A stretch of DNA of 64,000 nucleotides from Streptomyces vinaceus (GTDB lineage: Bacteria > Actinomycetota > Actinomycetes > Streptomycetales > Streptomycetaceae), in NCBI RefSeq assembly GCF_008704935.1, contig NZ_CP023692.1:4268001-4332000 (forward strand), written 5' to 3'. Position numbers and translations under genes: made by a program. The notes below the pieces were generated by a model. It worked only from the letters and a program-made list of their open reading frames with translations. It was not told the DNA's origin and searched no databases. Below are positions 59,176 to 64,000 of the stretch, one piece after another (position 1 is the first letter of the stretch; every line of letters starts with the position of its first letter).

Positions 59176-59934
59176 ATGTACGCACCGGAGCGCCAACAGG
59201 AGATCCTCCGCCTCGCCCGCGAGGCGGGCCGGATCGACGTGCTCTCCCTCGCCGACCGCTTCCAGGTGACCGCCGAGACCGTACGCCGCGACCTCAAGGC
59301 CCTGGACCGGGCCGGCCTGGTCCGCCGCGTGCACGGCGGGGCCATCCCGGCCGGCCGCCTCGACTTCGAACCGGACCTCACCGAACGCGAGACCACCCGC
59401 GCCGACGAGAAGGACCGCATCGCGGCCGCCGCCTTCGCCGAGATCCCCGCGGGCGGGAGCGTCGTCCTCGACGCCGGCAGCACCGTCGCCCGCCTCGCCG
59501 CCGCCCTCCCCGTCGACGCCGCGCTCACCGTGGTCACCCACGCGCTGCCCGTCGCGGCCCGCCTCGCCGACCACGCCGGCATCGACCTCCACCTCGTCGG
59601 CGGGCGCGTCCGCCACCGCACCCGGGCCGCCGTGGACGCCTGGGCGCTGCGCGCCTACGCCGAGATCCGCGCCGACGTCGCCTTCCTCGCCGCCAACGGC
59701 TTCTCGGCGCACGGCCTGTTCACCCCCGACCTCGCGGAAGCCGCCGTCAAGCGGGCCGCGATGGCGGCCGCCCGCCGGGTGGTGCTGCTCGCCGACTCCT
59801 CGAAGGCGGGCCGGGAGCACTTCGCGTGCTTCGGCTCCCTCGCGGACGTGGACCTCCTGATCACCGACCAGGGGCTCGCCCCTGCCCAGCAGGCGGCCAT
59901 CGAGGCCGCCGGTACGGAAGTCGTGCTCGTATGA
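59176..59934 (+). CDS. fruR: DeoR-family regulator of fructose metabolism
   Basis: 252 residues. The N-terminal HTH (YAPERQQEILRLAREAGRID then VLSLADRFQVTAETVRRDLK) is the DeoR type. The C-terminal sugar-phosphate domain shows VVLDAGSTVARLAAAL and SSKAGREHFACFGSLADVDL. Its TGA overlaps the ATG of the 1-phosphofructokinase gene, so it is the fructose-operon repressor by context; fructose 1-phosphate is the usual inducer. Confidence 0.88.
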   Translation: MYAPERQQEILRLAREAGRIDVLSLADRFQVTAETVRRDLKALDRAGLVRRVHGGAIPAGRLDFEPDLTERETTRADEKDRIAAAAFAEIPAGGSVVLDAGSTVARLAAALPVDAALTVVTHALPVAARLADHAGIDLHLVGGRVRHRTRAAVDAWALRAYAEIRADVAFLAANGFSAHGLFTPDLAEAAVKRAAMAAARRVVLLADSSKAGREHFACFGSLADVDLLITDQGLAPAQQAAIEAAGTEVVLV

Positions 59935-60881
59935 TCCTGACCGTCACCCCGAACCCCTCCCTCGACCGGACGTACGAGGTCCCCTCGCTCGGCCGGGGCG
60001 CGGTGCTGCGCGCCACCGGCGAGCGCGTCGACCCCGGGGGCAAGGGGGTCAACGTCTCCCGCGCGGTGGCCGCCGCGGGCGGCCTCACGACGGCGGTCCT
60101 CCCGCTCGGCGGCTCCGCGGGCGCCCTGATCGCCGAACTCCTGGGCGTACAGGGCGTGGACGTCACGGCGGTGACGATCTCCGGGCAGACCCGGTCCAAC
60201 ATCTCGCTCGTCGAACCGGACGGCACCCTCACCAAGATCAACGCACCGGGGCCCGAACTCACCGGGGAGGAATCCGCCCTCCTGCTGGAGACCGTACGCA
60301 CCGCCGCCGGCCACCCCGACTGGATCGCGGCCTGCGGCAGCCTCCCGCGCGGCCTGGCCCCCGACTGGTACGCCGACGCGGTCGCCCGCGGCCGCGAGGC
60401 CGGCGCCCGGGTCGCCCTCGACACCTCGGGCCCGGCGCTGACCGCGGCCCTCGCGGCCCGCCCGGACCTGATCAAGCCGAACGCCCCGGAACTCGCCCAG
60501 GCGGTCGGCCGCCCGCTGGCCACCCTCGGCGAAGCCGTCCGGGCGGCCCAGGAGCTCCGCTCGCGGGGCGCCGGCGCCGTACTGGCCTCACTCGGCGCGG
60601 ACGGGCAGCTCCTGGTCGGTGCCGAGGGCACCTTCCACGGCACGGCCCCCGTGGCCGCCGTCCGCAGCGACGTCGGGGCGGGCGACGCCTCGCTGGCCGG
60701 CTTCCTGATCGCGGGCGGAACCGGCCCCAAGGCCCTCGCCTCGGCCCTGGCTCACGGCGCGGCCGCGGTCCGGCTCCCGGGCAGCGCCATGCCGACCCCG
60801 GCGGACCTGCGCCCGGAAGACGTCCGCATCACGCAGGACCCGCCCCCGGAGCTCCGCCTCTCCCGCCCCGCCCTGCCCTGA
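59931..60881 (+). CDS. fruK: 1-phosphofructokinase
   Basis: 316 residues, PfkB family. MILTVTPNPSLDRTYEVPSL, DPGGKGVNVSRAVAAAGGLT (substrate and G-G-K-G motif), KPNAPELAQAVG and the ATP/anion-hole SDVGAGDASLAGFLIAGGTG, in which Asp of GAGD is the catalytic base. It phosphorylates fructose 1-phosphate to the 1,6-bisphosphate. Normally the fructose PTS transporter gene fruA follows directly in Streptomyces; here the next gene is on the opposite strand, 7 bases away. Confidence 0.93.
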   Translation: MILTVTPNPSLDRTYEVPSLGRGAVLRATGERVDPGGKGVNVSRAVAAAGGLTTAVLPLGGSAGALIAELLGVQGVDVTAVTISGQTRSNISLVEPDGTLTKINAPGPELTGEESALLLETVRTAAGHPDWIAACGSLPRGLAPDWYADAVARGREAGARVALDTSGPALTAALAARPDLIKPNAPELAQAVGRPLATLGEAVRAAQELRSRGAGAVLASLGADGQLLVGAEGTFHGTAPVAAVRSDVGAGDASLAGFLIAGGTGPKALASALAHGAAAVRLPGSAMPTPADLRPEDVRITQDPPPELRLSRPALP

Positions 60882-60888
60882 GGCGCGG

Positions 60889-61671
60889 TCACCTCACCCG
60901 CGCGCGCAGCTCCATCGCCCCGCGGGCTGCCGCCTCGCTCTCGTACACCTCGCACATGTGCCGCCCGTCCGGCGTCGCCGTGTGCTCCACCTCCCACAGG
61001 CTGAGCTCGCTGCCGTCCAGCAGCACGAACGAGTGCTCGTACAGGTTGAACCCGGTGCCCCGCCCGTCCGCCGTGAACGGCCGCGGCCCGAACGCCTGGG
61101 TGATCTGGTGCGCGTACGCCGAGCGCAGCAGCAGCGCCGTCCCCTCGCCGGGCCGGTCCGGGTTCTCCGCGCGCCGCAGCACCCGGCGGGCGTGGTCGGC
61201 GGACTCCTCCACCGCGTACTCCCGGTGCCGCCGCGCCGGCGGCGTCGCCGCGAACAGCGCGCCCAGCCCCGCCACATCGGTGTCCGGCCCCTCCTCGGCG
61301 GCCGCGAGCGCCGGATCCAGCTCGGGGTCGAACGCCGCCTCCGCCGGGGCCTCGCCGAACAGCCGGGCCACGGCCAGGCAGGCCTCCGCCTTGCTCACGA
61401 AGACCTCGTGCCGGATCGTCCGGTCGCCCACCAGCCGGTACACCAGCTCCCACAGAGAGGCCGAACCGCCGTCGGACAGCAGGTACGTGTGCCGGTGGGT
61501 CTCCCGCCACAGGCCCGCCGCCGGGCTGTGGTGGGTGGCGTACAGCGAGGAGCTGTGGGCGAGCGCCGTACCGAGGCGCTCGACCAACCGGTCCGGCAGG
61601 TCGAAGGAGTTGAGGGCGCGGCCCAGGAGTCGCTCGAGGTGCGCCTCGGTTGTCTCGTACGGATCGCTCAA
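60889..61671 (-). CDS. DUF6227 family protein
   Basis: 260 residues, soluble, no cofactor motif. TTEAHLERLLGRALNSFDLP, then RETHRHTYLLSDGGSASLWE, HEVFVSKAEACLAVARLF, and near the end NLYEHSFVLLDGSELSLWEV. The two similar "LLSDGGSASLWEL / LLDGSELSLWEV" stretches suggest an internal duplication. I assign the family by recall of a widespread Streptomyces protein of unknown function. It converges with fruK. Confidence 0.75.
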   Translation of the reverse strand: MSDPYETTEAHLERLLGRALNSFDLPDRLVERLGTALAHSSSLYATHHSPAAGLWRETHRHTYLLSDGGSASLWELVYRLVGDRTIRHEVFVSKAEACLAVARLFGEAPAEAAFDPELDPALAAAEEGPDTDVAGLGALFAATPPARRHREYAVEESADHARRVLRRAENPDRPGEGTALLLRSAYAHQITQAFGPRPFTADGRGTGFNLYEHSFVLLDGSELSLWEVEHTATPDGRHMCEVYESEAAARGAMELRARVR

Positions 61672-61854
61672 GGTGGGTCTCCAGGCCGTCGCAGCTAGTG
61701 ACTTCTCGGAAGCTCAACGTAGCCCCTGGGTCTGACATCACGTCCGGGGTTCGGTAAAACGTCCGGGAAGCATCAGGGGTTCCCGCCACACCTTCAGGTC
61801 AACTTGGCCCGGGATGAGCATGGTTCGCCCGGGTCTGTGCGGGAGCGCGGGAAC

Positions 61855-62505
61855 ATGGGCCGTATGGCAACGAAAACAGTGGGCCTTCCCCGCCAACAGG
61901 GGCTGCCCTCCCAAGGGGACGAGGGCGGACCGGAGGCCGGCCGGCGGGCGCCCGCCTGGCTGCTGGTGCTCACCGGGGCCGCCGGGGTGCTGGCCTCCTG
62001 GGTGATCACCCTCGACAAGTTCCTCCTGCTGGAGGACCCGGACTTCAAACCCGCCTGCAGCCTGAACCCGGTGGTCTCCTGCGGCAGCGTCATGAAGAGC
62101 GAGCAGGCGGCGGCCTTCGGGTTCCCCAACCCCCTGCTGGGCCTCGTCGCGTTCGCCGCCGTCGTCTGCGTCGGCGCGGGCCTGCTGGCCGGCGCCCGCT
62201 ACCGCGGCTGGTTCTGGCTGGGACTGAACGCCGGGACGGTCTTCGGAGTCGGCTTCTGCACCTGGCTGATGGTCCAGTCCCTGTACGAGATCAACGCGCT
62301 CTGCCTGTGGTGCTGCCTGACCTGGGCGGCCACCCTGCTGATGTTCTGGGCGGTGACCGCCCACAACGTCCGTACGGGCGCCCTGCCCGCGCCCGGCCCG
62401 GTACGGACCTTCTTCGCCGAGTTCGCCTGGGCCCCGCCCGCCCTGCACATCGGCGTGATCGCCATGCTGATCCTCACCCGCTGGTGGGAGTTCTGGACCG
62501 GCTGA
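61855..62505 (+). CDS. Vitamin K epoxide reductase (VKOR) family protein
   Basis: 216 residues with 5 helices. The VKOR cysteines are all visible: CSLNPVVSCGSVM (loop pair) and ALCLWCCLTW (C-x-x-C active site). In actinobacteria, VKOR reoxidises the DsbA-like thiol oxidase during disulfide formation outside the membrane. No DsbA domain is fused here. ATG 61855 has GGGAG 9 bases upstream; ATG 61864 is also possible. A perfect 15-bp hairpin follows. Confidence 0.92.
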   Translation: MGRMATKTVGLPRQQGLPSQGDEGGPEAGRRAPAWLLVLTGAAGVLASWVITLDKFLLLEDPDFKPACSLNPVVSCGSVMKSEQAAAFGFPNPLLGLVAFAAVVCVGAGLLAGARYRGWFWLGLNAGTVFGVGFCTWLMVQSLYEINALCLWCCLTWAATLLMFWAVTAHNVRTGALPAPGPVRTFFAEFAWAPPALHIGVIAMLILTRWWEFWTG

Positions 62506-62520
62506 CCGCCCCGCACGCCC

Positions 62521-62555
62521 GAGGGCCCCGGCAGCTGGACGCTGCCGGGGCCCTC
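62521..62555. terminator. Terminator after the VKOR gene
   Basis: Perfect 15-bp stem GAGGGCCCCGGCAGC / GCTGCCGGGGCCCTC with TGGAC loop, 16 bases after the stop codon; it may also end the convergent rodlin transcript. Confidence 0.92.
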
Positions 62556-62612
62556 GTCACATCGCTCCACGGGCACGATGGGCCCGTACCGCGGAAAGCA
62601 GGGGAGCGGAGA

Positions 62613-63023
62613 TCAGCTGCCGACGGAGCCGTTGCCCGACAGGACCGGGATGTTGTCCAGGATGTGGGAGAGCGGCTCGTCGCCCTTGGCCTGGGTGGAG
62701 TTCTCGGTGCACTGCTGGTTCATCGGGTTGGACAGGACGTTGATGTCCTGGACGCCGACGTTGACGAGGGCGAGGATCGACTGCGCGTTGACCTTGACCG
62801 GCAGACCGATGCAGGGCTTGTTGAGGGTGCCCTGGACCAGGCCGAGCTGCGGGCTCTGCGCGCCTTCGGTCTTCTGGTTGCCGTAGATCTGCTGAGCACC
62901 GTTCCCGTTGACGGTGTTGATCCCGTTGTCGTTGCCGATGGCCATGGCCGGGGCCGCAACAGCAGCGCCCGCGCCGACGGCGGCGGCGGTGACCGCGGCA
63001 GCAGTCATGATCTTCTTGAACAT
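62613..63023 (-). CDS. rdlA: Rodlin (spore/aerial hyphae surface protein)
   Basis: 136 residues. Signal peptide MFKKIMTAAAVTAAAVGAGA ending A-M-A, then the rodlin core: IGNDNGINTVNGNGAQQIYG, LNKPCIGLPVKVNAQSILAL, GVQDINVLSNPMNQQCTENS and TQAKGDEPLSHILDNIPVLS. Rodlins organise chaplin fibrils into the rodlet layer of aerial hyphae and spores. Streptomyces often have two divergent rodlin genes (rdlA, rdlB); only one is in this window, so the letter is uncertain. ATG 63023 has AAAGGA 6 bases upstream. Confidence 0.93.
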   Translation of the reverse strand: MFKKIMTAAAVTAAAVGAGAAVAAPAMAIGNDNGINTVNGNGAQQIYGNQKTEGAQSPQLGLVQGTLNKPCIGLPVKVNAQSILALVNVGVQDINVLSNPMNQQCTENSTQAKGDEPLSHILDNIPVLSGNGSVGS

Positions 63024-63303
63024 CATTGGTCCTTTTGTCGCACGAGTGCCCGCTAGTGGAGCGCCCTGGTCAACTGCCCTTCCCGGGGGTTGGTTCCGCC
63101 GCTTCACTCAAACGGCCCGCCGCGGCCGGGGATTTCCCCGTCCAGGGTGAGTCTTCTGCGGACGCGTGCGCGAAGCCCGTACGCAGCACTCAGAGGCAGC
63201 TGGTGGCGCACGCTCCGGTTGCGCTCCGTGGAAGGTATTCGCACGGTGGGTGAGGAAGCGGATCGCTCGGGTCCGCATCTGTGCGACCACCGAAGGAACC
63301 GCC

Positions 63304-63858
63304 ATGCACCGCACGAAGCCGTCCCGCGTCCGCGTCCTCGTCCCGTCGGCCCTCGCCGTCGTCATACTCTCCGGCGCGGCCGCCCCCGCGGGCGCCGCGG
63401 ACGGTGACACGGCCGCCGCCGTCCGGAACAGGGTCGCGGCCGTCCAGCAGCAGATCGACCGCCGCGCGGCGGCCGCCGGCCCGCTCGACGACCTCCTCGC
63501 GCAGATCACCGCGATCCTCGACGGGCTCACCAAGTCCCTGGAGGGACTCCTGCCCGGGGTGAAGCTCCCGCCGATCTCGCTGCCGACCCTGCCCAGCCTC
63601 CCGGCGATCCCGGCGATCCCGTCGCTGCCGATCCCGTCCCTCCCCGAGATCCCGTCGATCCCCGAGGTCCCGGAGATCCCCGTCTCCAACCCGGTGGCGC
63701 CGGTCTCCAAGCCGGCGGCGCCCGCAGTCCCGGCACGGCCGGCACCGGTGAAGCCGGTCAAGCCGCTCTACCCCGTCAACCCCGTCAAGCCGGCCGAGCC
63801 GGCCGACCCGGGCCTGACGCCGGTGGAGGTCGTGCCGGAGCTCCCCGCCCTCCCGTAG
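63304..63858 (+). CDS. Secreted proline-rich repeat protein next to the rodlin gene
   Basis: 184 residues. Signal peptide (VRVLVPSALAVVILSGAAAP, cleavage after A-G-A). A short coiled stretch follows (VRNRVAAVQQQIDRRAAAAG then LLAQITAILDGLTKSLEGLL). After it comes a ~100-residue extended part of P-x-x-P repeats (LPSLPAIPAIPSLPIPSLPE; VPEIPVSNPVAPVSKPAAP). No cysteines. ATG 63304 has AAGGA 7 bases upstream. It is divergent from the rodlin gene with 280 bases between. It may be a wall-spanning or surface spacer protein; no known function. Confidence 0.75.
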   Translation: MHRTKPSRVRVLVPSALAVVILSGAAAPAGAADGDTAAAVRNRVAAVQQQIDRRAAAAGPLDDLLAQITAILDGLTKSLEGLLPGVKLPPISLPTLPSLPAIPAIPSLPIPSLPEIPSIPEVPEIPVSNPVAPVSKPAAPAVPARPAPVKPVKPLYPVNPVKPAEPADPGLTPVEVVPELPALP

Positions 63859-64000
63859 CGGGGAGGAATGATCGCAGATGAACGGCCGAAAACCGCGCGT
63901 GGTTACGACTATTGAGCTGAACAGGTCTGATTGCGCGCGGAGCCGTGTCGTACGGGACGCTGGACCGTTTCGCTCGGTGTGAGCCCCACGTCGGGGCAGA
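63859..64000. other. Sequence after the last gene to the window end
   Basis: 142 bases without an ORF. The AT-richer stretch 63901-63932 may be the promoter of a gene beyond the window. Confidence 0.4.

Overview
The window comes from a Streptomyces chromosome. The base composition is very GC-rich with G/C-ending codons. It carries a rodlin gene (a family confined to aerial-hyphae-forming actinomycetes), an HrdD-type sigma factor, three XRE/DUF5753 regulators (two paired with DUF397 genes), an F420 pathway gene (FO synthase) and rare TTA codons in regulatory genes.

Layout. 1-5.8 kb: the end of an amidohydrolase, a secreted trypsin-like protease, a TTA-containing XRE regulator, a small membrane protein and a run of small hypothetical genes around a DUF2637 membrane protein. 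5.8-7.7 kb: a NUDIX hydrolase, a G-rich tract and a 1.1 kb non-coding palindromic repeat unit (copy A). 7.7-15.8 kb: a translationally coupled lipoprotein/adaptor/ATPase/permease efflux operon divergent from a two-component system, an L,D-transpeptidase, a Pyr4/PaxB-like membrane protein and a VapBC-like pair. 15.8-22.4 kb: a catabolic cluster (LLM oxidoreductases, SDR, D-aminoacylase-like amidohydrolase, aldehyde dehydrogenase). 22.4-25.5 kb: an amino-acid permease, a small exported protein and a DUF4239 protein. 25.6-26.8 kb: a second copy of the repeat unit (copy B), inverted relative to copy A. 26.8-29.9 kb: a DUF397/XRE/ATP-binding regulatory set, a Phd-like gene and an unknown coupled pair. 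29.9-39.6 kb: an F420-type LLM enzyme, a degenerate ADP-ribosylglycohydrolase, a secreted tyrosine phosphatase, FO synthase, an SDR, an aminotransferase and a conserved protein. 39.8-47.7 kb: another DUF397/XRE set, a GPP34 protein, a large repeat-bearing D,D-carboxypeptidase and a large membrane protein. 48-55 kb: a sortase-like lipoprotein, tRNA-Arg(CCT), an orphan FAD subunit, RidA, an M6 protease, a TetR/MFS efflux pair and a Uma2 protein. 55.4-64 kb: hrdD, a WYL regulator with a divergent MFS exporter, fruR-fruK, DUF6227, a VKOR-like protein, a rodlin and a proline-rich secreted protein.

How the parts connect. A palindrome of the form CTGACGG-N-CCGTCAG, or a close variant, lies upstream of both LLM genes of the catabolic cluster and of two genes 20 kb away (SDR 36540-37322 and the gene at 38780). 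This suggests one TetR-type regulon. FO synthase would supply the deazaflavin that some of the LLM enzymes are likely to need.

The most unusual feature is the pair of inverted, roughly 1.1-1.2 kb, non-coding units at 6454-7577 and 25631-26778. Each unit is framed by two inverted copies of a ~153 bp palindromic module and has a repetitive core. Together they bracket 18 kb of ordinary genes, and the module arms show at least one compensatory base-pair change.
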